Shown one piece after another: positions 29,039 through 37,646 of a DNA stretch of 64,000 nt; position 1 is the first letter of the stretch; the number at the start of each line of letters is the position of its first letter. This stretch comes from Paenibacillus azoreducens (lineage in GTDB: Bacteria > Bacillota > Bacilli > Paenibacillales > Paenibacillaceae). The translations under genes were made by a program, and so were the position numbers. The notes below the pieces were generated by a model that did not search any database, was not told the origin of the DNA, and saw only the letters and a list, made by a program, of their open reading frames with translations. The stretch covers positions 372,001 through 436,000 of the forward strand of contig NZ_AP025343.1 in assembly GCF_021654775.1 (NCBI RefSeq), read 5' to 3'.

Positions 29039-29914
29039 ATGTCAACCGCGCTCAAAAGCAAAGGATTTATCGCCCTTGCCCTGCTGCCCGCCCTGATTTT
29101 GTTTCTTGTATTCGTGATCATTCCGGTTTTTTGGTCGGCTTATTATGGCCTGTTTGAATGGAAAGGTCTTGGAACGGCGAAATTCATCGGTTTTGGCAAC
29201 TACAACGAGATCCTGCATGACCGGATTTTCTGGAACGCCCTTTTGAACAACCTGCTGCTTGTCGCATCCGCAATCATCGGTCAAATTCCGGTAGCGCTGC
29301 TGCTCGCGCTGGTTCTGCTCCGCAACACGCTGTTTTCGAAATTTATCCGTTCGGCAGTGTTTTTGCCGATGGTACTGTCTACCGTGGTGGTCGGCCTGAT
29401 TTGGGGGTATATTTACCATCCGCAGTTCGGGCTCGCCAACTTTGTCCTGAAGGCGGTCGGGCTGGGTTCCTGGACCCGGGCCTGGCTGTCCGAACCGCAT
29501 ATCAACATGCTGGCAATTACCGTACCGATCAATTGGAGCAATATCGGACCATACATGGTTATCTATATTGCCGCGCTGCAGAACATTCCTTCCGAAATCG
29601 GCGATGCCGCCGAGATGGATGGGGCCAGAGGCTGGCGGAAGCTTATTTTCGTCACGCTGCCCATGATTTGGAGCACCATCGTGGTTACGCTTGTATTATG
29701 CATTTCCGGCAGTCTGAAGGCCTTTGACCATGTCATCGTTATGACCAATGGCGGTCCGGCCCACAGCACGGAACTGCTTGCCACCTATATGTACAATAAT
29801 ACGTTTCATGTGTACAGGTACGGGTACGGCTCGGCGGTATCCACGGTCATTATGCTTGTCAGCGCGGTTCTCATCGCCATCAATTATGCCGTGACCAGGC
29901 GCAGATCCGCGTAG
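29039..29914 (+). CDS. ABC sugar permease, MalF-type
   Basis: Inner-membrane permease of 291 residues with six predicted segments. The cytoplasmic EAA loop reads GDAAEMDGARGWRKLIFVTLPM, where it docks an ATPase. AAGGAGGG lies upstream of ATG. 25 nt after the binding-protein gene and 17 nt before the second permease, so in one operon. Confidence 0.92.
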   Translation: MSTALKSKGFIALALLPALILFLVFVIIPVFWSAYYGLFEWKGLGTAKFIGFGNYNEILHDRIFWNALLNNLLLVASAIIGQIPVALLLALVLLRNTLFSKFIRSAVFLPMVLSTVVVGLIWGYIYHPQFGLANFVLKAVGLGSWTRAWLSEPHINMLAITVPINWSNIGPYMVIYIAALQNIPSEIGDAAEMDGARGWRKLIFVTLPMIWSTIVVTLVLCISGSLKAFDHVIVMTNGGPAHSTELLATYMYNNTFHVYRYGYGSAVSTVIMLVSAVLIAINYAVTRRRSA

Positions 29915-29931
29915 GGAAAGGAGTGAGGGAG

Positions 29932-30804
29932 ATGATGGAACTTGCATCGCCCGAAGCGCAGAGGACAGCTCGGCGTAAAGGGTTCCGGAAAGGGCTGTCC
30001 GGGTTCGGCAAGTTGGTTTTGACCGCTTATGCGGTGTTAACCCTGTACCCCTTGTACTGGCTGTTTATCAGCGCCTTCAAGACAAATGAGGATTTTTTCA
30101 GGCATCCGTACGCCCTGCCCCAGGTCTGGATGAAGGAGAATATTTTCCGGGCCTGGGAGCTGGGGAAGATGGGACGAGCGATGATGAATTCAACGCTTGT
30201 AACGATGATTGCCGTGGTTTTGACGCTGGTGCTTGGCGTTCTTGCGGGGTATGTGCTGTCCCGATTCGAATTCCGGTTCAAGAAACTCGTCATGGGATTA
30301 TTTCTTGTCGGGATGCTGATTCCGATTCACAGCACTTTGGTTCCCTTGTTCCTGATGATGAAAAAGATCGGCTTGCTGGATACCTACGGAGCGCTCATTT
30401 TACCGTATACGGCTTTCGAACTGCCGATCACGATTTTTTTGGCGATCGGGTTTATGGCATCCATCCCGCGCGAGATCGAGGAGGCAGCGATGATGGACGG
30501 CAGCGGGTGGTGGCGGATCTTCGGCAAAATTATATTTCCGATTTGCACACCGATCGTAGCTACCATCACGATCCTGGCTTTTCTAAGATTTTGGAATGAC
30601 TTTTCCTTTGCGCTCGTGTTTATTAATTCGCAGTCCCTCAAGACGCTGCCGCTGAGTTTGTCTCTTTTCTCTGACGGCTTCGGGACGGACTACAGCCTGA
30701 CGATGGGCGCGATGGCCATCGCGGTCATCCCCACGATCGTCATCTATTTGATTTTGCAGGAGCAGATCATGAAAGGAATGGTGGCCGGTTCGATCAAGGG
30801 GTGA
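29932..30804 (+). CDS. ABC sugar permease, MalG-type
   Basis: Permease of 290 residues with six segments and an EAA loop EEAAMMDGSGWWRIFGKIIF. Start ATG 29932 follows AAAGGAG by 9 nt; a GTG at 29923 would overlap the ribosome site. The C-terminal EQIMKGMVAGSIKG is the usual MalG-type tail. Last transporter gene of the operon. Confidence 0.92.
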   Translation: MMELASPEAQRTARRKGFRKGLSGFGKLVLTAYAVLTLYPLYWLFISAFKTNEDFFRHPYALPQVWMKENIFRAWELGKMGRAMMNSTLVTMIAVVLTLVLGVLAGYVLSRFEFRFKKLVMGLFLVGMLIPIHSTLVPLFLMMKKIGLLDTYGALILPYTAFELPITIFLAIGFMASIPREIEEAAMMDGSGWWRIFGKIIFPICTPIVATITILAFLRFWNDFSFALVFINSQSLKTLPLSLSLFSDGFGTDYSLTMGAMAIAVIPTIVIYLILQEQIMKGMVAGSIKG

Positions 30805-30808
30805 GGGA

Positions 30809-31066
30809 TTGGATAAAATTTTTTATCCGGCGGAAGAGAAACACCAAAAATATTATCTCAAACGCCATCCGGATGCGGTAGGGAAGCTGCTGGGGCTGTA
30901 TTCCTCCATCTCCGACATGGACCGCTCCACGCTGGCGGCAAGACTGAACGGTTTGGCGAAAGGTTACACCAACAGATCGGGGATTGTAGAGGAAGTGAAG
31001 CGTTGGCCTTTGCCGGAACGGGAACGGGAGCGCATTATCGGAAGGGTGAAGGAAATCCGCTGGTAA
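30809..31066 (+). CDS. Small protein with MsrA-tail-like motif
   Basis: Protein of 85 residues starting at TTG, 4 nt after the permease stop with GGGGTGAGGGA upstream, so probably translationally coupled. Residues 4-17 (IFYPAEEKHQKYYL) resemble the C-terminal FYPAEEYHQDYY motif of methionine sulfoxide reductase MsrA, but the catalytic GCFW part is absent. The rest is basic and helical (ERERERIIGRVKEIRW). It could be a relic of msrA or an unrelated small protein. Function unknown. Confidence 0.6.
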   Translation: MDKIFYPAEEKHQKYYLKRHPDAVGKLLGLYSSISDMDRSTLAARLNGLAKGYTNRSGIVEEVKRWPLPERERERIIGRVKEIRW

Positions 31067-31116
31067 ATTAGTTAATTCAGCTTTGACCCCGCTAGCGGGT
31101 GATTGCAAGATGCAAC

Positions 31117-31146
31117 AAATGCCATCCCGAAATAGGATGGCATTGT
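31117..31146. terminator. Hairpin ending the ABC operon
   Basis: AATGCCATCC / GGATGGCATT stem of 10 bp with a short loop, 50 nt after the small gene. It lies between convergent genes; T tracts on both sides are weak. Confidence 0.6.
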
Positions 31147-31185
31147 TCACTCCAACACTAGAGCAGCTATTTCAATTCAGATGTT

Positions 31186-31632
31186 CTACTCCGCCGCTTG
31201 CGTCGATTCGGCAGCCGGAGCAGCAGCTTGACGCGCAAGCCTTTTAGGCAGCTGCCAAGCTGTCGCGACAGCCAGCGCTATAAATACGATATCCATCACA
31301 TCAAATAGACTCGAAAAGTTCTCTTGGAATACCGTCATCACTTCACTTTCAAAGATGCCGGAAAAACTCTCCGTATAAAGATAGCCAACGGTAAAATATT
31401 TGCCGAGCAGAATGCCGATCAAGCTCGCAACTACCGCGATTACTTGATGTGCCGCGCTTACTTGTCTGTTCGCAAGCTTGGCTACGGCATATCCAGCCAG
31501 ACCGCCGACGGCCCACGCGACAATCCCTAGTTCATAGTTCGTCAATGCCACTATGACTGCCCATGCAGCTCCCCCAATAACGGCTGCGAGCAATGCACCC
31601 AGAATAGGCAAAACGATTTTGTTACCTTCCAA
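31186..31632 (-). CDS. Four-segment membrane protein, unknown
   Basis: Protein of 148 residues. TTG start at 31632 is chosen because GGGGGAAG is 7 nt upstream and the product then begins MEGNKIVLPILGALLAAV; the frame extends 39 codons further with no ribosome site. Four hydrophobic segments (about 5-27, 32-50, 58-80, 108-125) and an Ala/Glu-rich tail. Family not recognised. Its stop is near the ABC operon end and its start lies about 100 bp past the mocR stop on the same strand. Confidence 0.75.
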   Translation of the reverse strand: MEGNKIVLPILGALLAAVIGGAAWAVIVALTNYELGIVAWAVGGLAGYAVAKLANRQVSAAHQVIAVVASLIGILLGKYFTVGYLYTESFSGIFESEVMTVFQENFSSLFDVMDIVFIALAVATAWQLPKRLARQAAAPAAESTQAAE

Positions 31633-31738
31633 CGTAATCTTCCCCCTACTATGTATGTAATAATTTTCCGTGTTGTATTTTACAGGAATTCCTACGAAAC
31701 CACAATCACTTCCTTTCCCGTTATATCTTCTCAGCGCT

Positions 31739-33133
31739 CTACAGCACATCCAGCAGGAGTTTTTTTAAACCGCGTTCGATCTCCGATTCCGTTAAACCAG
31801 CAAAACCGAGCAGCAGCTGCACGGAACCATCGTTTTTGGGAGTTTCATAGAACAGTGAAGTTTTGTATACCTTCAGGCGGCGGCGGGCCGCTTTTTCAAT
31901 CAGCGCATCTTCCGTCTGGTCCGTTTGAATGGTCAGGATGATATGCATCCCCATGGTGGTGTCGTTCACTTGGACGTTAGCGGGAGCGTATTGCCGGACG
32001 ATATCCCTGATTTTTGCCATTTTGCTTTTGTAGATGCTGCGCATTTTCTTGATATGAGCTCCCCAGACGCCTTCCTCCATAAAATAATGCAGCGTTCTCT
32101 GATGAATCCCTGATGCGCATGGTTCGAACATGTTTTTTTTCTTCGCATAACGCGGCAAAAGGGAATTCGGCAAGATCAGGTATCCGATTCGGACCGATGG
32201 CAGCAGCGCTTTGGAAAAAGTCCCCACATAAATCACCCGATCGTTGTTGTTCAAGCTGAACATGGCCGGGATCGGCTTTTGTTTATAGCGAAATTCACTG
32301 TCGTAGTCGTCTTCGATAATATATCCGTCCTTTTCTTCCGCCCAGTTCAGCAGCGCCAGACGATGGTGTATGGGCATGATCATCCCGAGCGGGAACTGGT
32401 GGGAAGGCGTGACATAGAGCAGCCTGCTCTTGATTTGCCCCAGGCTCGGAAGATGAAGGCCATGATGGTCCACAGGGACCGGTTCGATGGTGTAAGACAG
32501 CGCCCGGAAAACATCTTTGGCCCCGGCATATCCCGGTTCTTCGAAACCGATAGAGTGGAAAGGCTTGTCCAATATCGAAGCAAGCAAATACATCAGCTGC
32601 TGCGTACTGCTTCCCACGATAATTTGCTCGGCAGCCGCCTGCACGCCGCGGGACCGAAACAAATAGTCGGCGATCGATTGCCTTAACAGAGGATCCCCCT
32701 GGTGGTCGCCGTAGGTATAGATGGAGGGATCTTTTAGCGCGCGATTCGATAGGAGACGCCATTTGTCGAGGGGGAAATGATTTTTGTCGACGGCTCCCAA
32801 GCGAAAATCGATCATGTCTTCCGGGTCCTCTCCTACCGCTTGCTGACGGACCTCGCGAGGCCCGGATGGAAGGGCATGATTTAAAGGGAGCGGCTCCACA
32901 TAGTATCCTTTTTTATTTTCGCTGCGGATGAATCCCTCGGCCAGCAATTGTTCATAGGCGAGCTGCGTCGTGTTCCGGCTGAGATTGAGCGAAGCGGCCA
33001 GATTCCGGATCGAAGGCAGTTTGGAATCGGGGAGAATGCGTCCCTGCAGGATCGCGATTTTCAGATGCCGATAAACCTGTACATATCTGGGGACCGAAAT
33101 ACTTGGATCAATATGAAATAATAACTCTCGCAT
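31739..33133 (-). CDS. MocR-type regulator (GntR HTH fused to aminotransferase fold)
   Basis: Protein of 464 residues. N-terminal GntR winged helix (LPSIRNLAASLNLSRNTTQ) followed by a fold-type I PLP domain with NNDRVIYVGTFSKALLPSVR (Schiff-base Lys in FSKAL) and EEDGYIIEDDYDSEFRY. PdxR/GabR-like regulators use PLP as a co-effector. Start MRELLF is preferred (GGGAAG upstream); an ATG eight codons earlier lacks a site. Divergent from a LysE-type exporter, which it probably controls. Confidence 0.9.
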   Translation of the reverse strand: MRELLFHIDPSISVPRYVQVYRHLKIAILQGRILPDSKLPSIRNLAASLNLSRNTTQLAYEQLLAEGFIRSENKKGYYVEPLPLNHALPSGPREVRQQAVGEDPEDMIDFRLGAVDKNHFPLDKWRLLSNRALKDPSIYTYGDHQGDPLLRQSIADYLFRSRGVQAAAEQIIVGSSTQQLMYLLASILDKPFHSIGFEEPGYAGAKDVFRALSYTIEPVPVDHHGLHLPSLGQIKSRLLYVTPSHQFPLGMIMPIHHRLALLNWAEEKDGYIIEDDYDSEFRYKQKPIPAMFSLNNNDRVIYVGTFSKALLPSVRIGYLILPNSLLPRYAKKKNMFEPCASGIHQRTLHYFMEEGVWGAHIKKMRSIYKSKMAKIRDIVRQYAPANVQVNDTTMGMHIILTIQTDQTEDALIEKAARRRLKVYKTSLFYETPKNDGSVQLLLGFAGLTESEIERGLKKLLLDVL

Positions 33134-33183
33134 ATATGAGAACTTCCCATCTGTCATTTTTGAAAATTATAAACTATACCTTT

Positions 33184-33202
33184 TTGAAATGACAAATTTC
33201 AA
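33184..33202. promoter_or_regulatory. Inverted repeat in mocR-lysE divergent promoter
   Basis: TTGAAAT-N5-ATTTCAA lies between the divergent genes. On the minus strand TTGTCA and TATAAT with 18-bp spacing overlap it and form the mocR promoter. The dyad is a candidate MocR operator. Confidence 0.5.
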
Positions 33203-33229
33203 GTATGGTATGGATTATCGATAAAATGC

Positions 33230-33868
33230 ATGGAGATGGGGTGTATTGCACTGCTATTTTTAAGTAGCGTTATTTTAGGCCTGTCGGTGGCGATTCCCAT
33301 CGGGCCTATTTCGGTTGAAATGATTCGGCAAGGATTAAAAAGAGGCTTTTTCCATGGCTGGATCGTCGGGCTGGGGGGGATGACGGTCGATGTGATCATG
33401 ATGGTTCTCCTTTATTTTGGCGCTTCGGCCATCATGATGACACCGGTTATTCAGCAGACCATGTGGGTCATCGGGGCGATTTTCCTATTTTATGTAGGAT
33501 ATGGAAGCATTAAGGAAGCGTCTGGCATACATGCCGGCGAAGATGGATATGAGAAAAAAACATGGCTTTCTTCCTACAAGAATGGGTTTTTGGTGGCCGT
33601 TTCACCGGGAAACGTCATTTTTTGGCTGAGCGTTTTCGGGACGCTGCTGGCGGACAAGCTGGGAAATCCGGATAAGCATCATTTTGCCATGATGGCTTTC
33701 GGCGTGATCTGCGGCATTCTGATTCATGACATTGCATTGATGCTGCTGGTCACGTACGCGAGAAAACTGCTGAACGGGCAATGGATCAAGAGGGTTTCGG
33801 TTTGTGCCGGCCTGGCTTTGATGGGGTTCGGGGGCATGTTTGTTTGGAAGTTTATCCATTCCTTGTAA
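33230..33868 (+). CDS. LysE-family amino-acid exporter
   Basis: Membrane protein of about 210 residues with six segments. The N-terminal LGLSVAIPIGPISVEMIRQG carries the LysE/RhtB motif (PIGP), and SPGNVIFWLSVFG matches the conserved loop. Start is uncertain: ATG 33230 or ATG 33236, with GGAG overlapping. Divergent from a MocR regulator, the usual arrangement for exporter control. Confidence 0.88.
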   Translation: MEMGCIALLFLSSVILGLSVAIPIGPISVEMIRQGLKRGFFHGWIVGLGGMTVDVIMMVLLYFGASAIMMTPVIQQTMWVIGAIFLFYVGYGSIKEASGIHAGEDGYEKKTWLSSYKNGFLVAVSPGNVIFWLSVFGTLLADKLGNPDKHHFAMMAFGVICGILIHDIALMLLVTYARKLLNGQWIKRVSVCAGLALMGFGGMFVWKFIHSL

Positions 33869-33880
33869 ATGAAGCCGGCC

Positions 33881-33924
33881 AAAGAGGCCTCCAATCCAAC
33901 AGGTGAAAGGAGCCTCTTTTATTT
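33881..33924 (+). terminator. Terminator of the lysE-type gene
   Basis: AAAGAGGC and GCCTCTTTT arms enclose a CC/GG extension and AT-rich loop; T-rich run follows. Confidence 0.8.
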
Positions 33925-33926
33925 TT

Positions 33927-33977
33927 GCTAAAAGCGGGTCTGTTTTCTTTGAGAGTGCGTCTTTAGACAATTTTTGT
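33927..33977 (+). repeat. Terminator-like repeat, copy 1 of 3
   Basis: The stretch AAGCGGGTCTG ... GTGCGTCTTTAGAC followed by a T tract matches copies at 38830-38880 and 49185-49236: a GCGG half-hairpin, a CTTCT-GTGAAAG spacer and a CGTC-x4-GACG hairpin with T run. Confidence 0.6.
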
Positions 33978-33979
33978 TC

Positions 33980-34303
33980 CTACGTATACAGCAGCGTAAT
34001 AACCAGCAATTCATAAAGCACAAGCGGCAGAATGGCGTTGCTGTAATACAGCCCTCTGGATTGCCTATGGTGGGAAGGCGGATACGTGACGCTGATGTAC
34101 AGCATTCCTTTTTCGCAATGCGTCAGCACGCCTTCATAAACGCTGCCGTCCAGCATTTGAACCCGAACCGACTGATTGCGGTATTTCTTGCATATCTGGC
34201 TCACCCGGTCGCGGATGTTATGAAGCGTTTGCGCAACATGAGGTTCGGCCTGATATAACACGGGTTGCGCCGGCATGCCGGATGAATATGGGGAAAGGCT
34301 CAT
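33980..34303 (-). CDS. Small Sm-like-fold protein, unknown
   Basis: Protein of 107 residues. Start MSLSPYSSG has GGAGG 8 nt upstream. Residues about 45-85 (NQSVRVQMLDGSVYEGVLTH, then CEKGMLYISV) look like an Sm/LSm-type strand set: VxVxLxDGxxxxGxL. A short hydrophobic C-terminal helix (ILPLVLYELLVITLLY) follows. No known family assigned. Stands alone between the exporter and the chitinase. Confidence 0.7.
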   Translation of the reverse strand: MSLSPYSSGMPAQPVLYQAEPHVAQTLHNIRDRVSQICKKYRNQSVRVQMLDGSVYEGVLTHCEKGMLYISVTYPPSHHRQSRGLYYSNAILPLVLYELLVITLLYT

Positions 34304-34712
34304 GGATATGACCTCCGTCTTTGAATGGATTGCAATAGTGTATGCGCCTGCCCGGAAGGAAGTGACATTAGCCCATATAGCCATATCTTAAAAATCGTTG
34401 ATTTGTATTATTTAAATTGCAACTATTGATCTATAGCAGAGTTTGTTTCATTTAATTACAATAAAAACAAGTTTATGGATATCTCAAAGTCCAAGTCTCA
34501 ATAAAAAACGCTTTGTTTGATTCGAGTGAAAACCCGATTGTCCCGCTTATTTTGTTCCTCCCCTTCTTTATGCAAGCGTTATCCATTCCAGAAATATGTC
34601 CTCATGAATCCGGCGGATATGCCCGGAAGGACATGCTCTTCCCAGTACATTTTCCAGCATGAGTTCATTCAAACCTTAACTCCTTATCTTCGTGCTCTTG
34701 AATTTCTCTGTA

Positions 34713-34816
34713 TCTTCACGTCTTCACGTTTTCATGTCTTCACGTCTTCACGTTTTCACGTCTTCACGTTTTCATGTCTTCACGTCTTCACATCTTCACA
34801 TCTTCACATCTTCATG
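34713..34816. repeat. Octamer tandem repeat, 13 units of TCTTCACG type
   Basis: Thirteen contiguous 8-bp units, variants TCTTCACG, TTTTCATG, TTTTCACG, TCTTCACA and TCTTCATG. No stop codon occurs in any frame of the top strand. It lies 292 bp upstream of the chitinase start, in an 804-bp gap where no convincing gene was found. An 11-bp duplication (TGTTTGGCGTC) lies nearby at about 34887-34908. Confidence 0.9.
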
Positions 34817-35107
34817 TCTTTGTTGTCTCCATGCGCTTTCCGCATATCAACCATACATGTTTTGCAGTCGTTTTATTGGAGTCTGTTTGGCGTCTGTTTG
34901 GCGTCTTTAGGGTTTTGCCCAAATCCGGCGATGCCTGCGCCCAGACATTTACAGATCGGAGCGGGTTTGTTTCGGGCTGCATATGTTTACGGGCGGTTGA
35001 AGCCGGACCCGCGCAAAATCCTGACCCAAACAAAGGAGGTGGCTGGATAGCACTAGAAGCAGGCAGAAGTAACGGAAGCTTTTAATAATCGATTAGGAGG
35101 CGATGAT

Positions 35108-36859
35108 ATGGGAAAAGTTTTATCTCCAAAAAGTAAAATGGTTAGAAGATTTCTGCCCTTATTCGTTATTCTGGCATTGTTCGTCGGGCTGCTGCCGTCG
35201 ATGGCATCCGCCGCGGACCGCGGGGCATGGGCTCCCAACGTGGCTTATGCGCTGAATGATACGGCGACCTACGGCGGCAGCACGTATAAAGCCATTCAAC
35301 CGCATACGTCATTGGCGGGCTGGGAGCCGCCGAATGTACCTGCATTGTGGCAGCTTGTCAGCGGCGGCGGAGGCGGCGATCAACAGGCCCCGACCGCTCC
35401 GGCCAATTTAAGATCGACAGCTGTGACCGCATCCAGCATTTCACTGGCTTGGGACGCTTCTACCGATAACGTTGGCGTCACCGGTTATGACATATACGAA
35501 GGCAGCGGCATTGTCGGCAGCGTGTCCGGCACCACTTTGGCGTTTACGCATAATGGACTGGCGCCTGATACGACCTATTTGTATACGGTCAAAGCCAAAG
35601 ACGCAGCCGGCAATGTGTCTGCCGCAAGCAATGCGTTAACGGTGAAGACCAGCGGCAGCGGCGGAACGGATACAGAGGCGCCCACGATGCCGACGAATCT
35701 TGCGGTAACAGGCGTAACAACCTCCAGCGTTTCTCTCTCCTGGACGGCCTCCACCGACAATGTCGGCGTCACAGGTTATAACGTTTATCAGGGAACGACG
35801 CAGGTGATGTCCGTTACGGGTACAACGGCGACGGTTACCGGACTGGCGGCAGGCACCTCATATACGTTCAGGGTTGCAGCCAAGGATGCGGCCGGCAATG
35901 TTTCTCCGCAAAGCGCCGCCGTAACGGCAACGACCCAAAGCTCCGGCGGCGGAGGCGGCCAGCTTCCGAAGCATGTGCTTACCGGATACTGGCATAATTT
36001 CATTAACGGCTCCTCGAATTTGAAGCTGAGCGACGTACCGGATCAATACGATATCATCGTGCTGGCTTTTGCCGATATGGATCTTTCCAAGCCGGGCGGA
36101 GTGACGTTTAACGTGGATTCCTCACTATCGAACGCTCTCGGCGGATATACCAATGCCAACTTGATCAGCGACATTCAGGCCAAACATGCGAAAGGCAAAA
36201 AAGTCATCATCTCTGTCGGCGGTGAAAAGGGGAACATTAATCTCGGCAGCGCATCTCCAAACATCGCGAACTTCGTCGACAGCATGTACAACATCATGAC
36301 GACTTACGGCCTTGACGGGATTGATATCGATCTGGAGAATGGCATGAACGTAGCGAACCTGACCACCGCAGTCAAGCAGCTGCAGCAGCGTGTAGGCTCC
36401 GGATTTATTTTGACGATGGCGCCGCAAACGATTGATATGCAGAGCGCAAACACGTCTTATATGCAGCTGTATAATAACCTGAAGGGTATTACGACCGTCA
36501 TTAACGTCCAGTATTACAACTCCGGCTGCATGCTGGGGCGGGACGGCAAATGCTATTCCCAAGGGACCATCGATTTCCTGACGGCATTGTCCGACCTGTC
36601 CTTGCAGTGGGTATCCCCGTCGCAGCTGGGCATTGGCGTACCCGCCGTATCCGCTGCCGCAGGCGGAGGTTATGTATCGCCGTCCGTCGTGAATAACGCC
36701 CTTAGCTGCCTTGCTAACGGAACCGGCTGCGGAAGTTATAAGCCTGTCGCCAAATACCCTGACTTCCGCGGCGCCATGACATGGTCCATCAACTGGGATA
36801 AGACGAGCAATTACAATTTTGCCAATACGGTCAAACCGTTCCTTGTTTCATTGCCGTAG
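35108..36859 (+). CDS. Secreted GH18 chitinase with chitin-binding and two FnIII domains
   Basis: Endo-acting chitinase of 583 residues. Signal peptide (1-35, ending ASA); CBM5/12-type domain (about 37-88, with WAPNVAYALNDTATYGGSTY); two fibronectin type III domains (about 93-184 and 190-278) joined by Gly/Ser linkers; GH18 barrel (about 285-583) with catalytic DGIDIDLE, acid Glu410. The architecture resembles the ChiD-type enzymes of Bacillus circulans. AGGAGG lies before ATG. No partner gene in the unit; an IS3 element lies directly downstream. Confidence 0.93.
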   Translation: MGKVLSPKSKMVRRFLPLFVILALFVGLLPSMASAADRGAWAPNVAYALNDTATYGGSTYKAIQPHTSLAGWEPPNVPALWQLVSGGGGGDQQAPTAPANLRSTAVTASSISLAWDASTDNVGVTGYDIYEGSGIVGSVSGTTLAFTHNGLAPDTTYLYTVKAKDAAGNVSAASNALTVKTSGSGGTDTEAPTMPTNLAVTGVTTSSVSLSWTASTDNVGVTGYNVYQGTTQVMSVTGTTATVTGLAAGTSYTFRVAAKDAAGNVSPQSAAVTATTQSSGGGGGQLPKHVLTGYWHNFINGSSNLKLSDVPDQYDIIVLAFADMDLSKPGGVTFNVDSSLSNALGGYTNANLISDIQAKHAKGKKVIISVGGEKGNINLGSASPNIANFVDSMYNIMTTYGLDGIDIDLENGMNVANLTTAVKQLQQRVGSGFILTMAPQTIDMQSANTSYMQLYNNLKGITTVINVQYYNSGCMLGRDGKCYSQGTIDFLTALSDLSLQWVSPSQLGIGVPAVSAAAGGGYVSPSVVNNALSCLANGTGCGSYKPVAKYPDFRGAMTWSINWDKTSNYNFANTVKPFLVSLP

Positions 36860-36968
36860 CATTCCTTAGCCGGGTAGGGCTGTCTCCAAAGGCCAATTGG
36901 CCGTGATATGCTCCCCTTACGGTAGACAGGTGAAATAATAAAACCTGCTACTGTAAGGGGGCTTTTTT

Positions 36969-37646
36969 ATGCCTAATAAAAAATATGATGCGTCAGAGAA
37001 ACTCGTTATTATTGGTGAAATCGAAAGCGGGGAAATTGGCGTTAAAGCTGCAGCCGAGAAATACGGTATCACCAAAACGACTTTGGCGAAATGGCGGCGT
37101 CGTTACAAGGTGTATGGTTATGAAGGGTTAGAGAAACGCACTCATAATCGAAATTATAGCGCTGAGCTTAAGCTCCAAGCGGTGAAGGATTACATAGAGG
37201 GAGGATTGTCTCAATATCAGATCATCGATAAATACAAGATTGCAAGCAGAACGCAGCTTTCCAACTGGATTAAGGAGTATAATCGTCATAGCAGCTTAAA
37301 AGCTTACTCAGGAGGAGCGAAAGCAATGACGAAGGGGCGTTCGACGACTTGGCAGGAACGGATCGATATTGTGCAATACTGTCTTGCTCATCAGTATGAC
37401 TACCGTAAGACAGCGGACCATTTTCAGGTCTCCTACCAGCAAGTCTACCAATGGGTGAAGAAGTTTGAGAATGGCGGTCAGGATGCGTTAAAGGATGGCC
37501 GGGGGAGAAAGAAAGCGCCGGAGGAACTAACAGAGGCCGATCGCCAAAAACTCGAGATGAAAAAGATGGAGTATGAAATCGAGCGGCTTCGGGCGGAGAA
37601 TGCATTTCTAAAAAAGTTACGGGAATTCCAAAGGAGGCGAAGCTAA
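36969..37646 (+). CDS. IS3-family transposase OrfA
   Basis: DNA-binding protein of 225 residues, longer than the usual 100-175 for IS3 OrfA. Two HTH units are visible: GVKAAAEKYGITKTTLAKWRR (about 24-45) and a later YRKTADHFQVSYQQVYQWVKK, ending in a leucine-zipper-like helix KKMEYEIERLRAENAFLKKL. Near its end the heptamer AAAAAAG at 37610-37616 permits a -1 shift into orfB. Confidence 0.9.
   Translation: MPNKKYDASEKLVIIGEIESGEIGVKAAAEKYGITKTTLAKWRRRYKVYGYEGLEKRTHNRNYSAELKLQAVKDYIEGGLSQYQIIDKYKIASRTQLSNWIKEYNRHSSLKAYSGGAKAMTKGRSTTWQERIDIVQYCLAHQYDYRKTADHFQVSYQQVYQWVKKFENGGQDALKDGRGRKKAPEELTEADRQKLEMKKMEYEIERLRAENAFLKKLREFQRRRS

Noticed and set aside
34517..35050. Open frame across the octamer repeat as a real protein
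   Set aside because: It is open mainly because the octamer has no stops in any frame; composition is repetitive and no ribosome site was found.
34880..35060. c-di-GMP riboswitch upstream of the chitinase gene
   Set aside because: The conserved GEMM core and tetraloop receptor pattern are not present.
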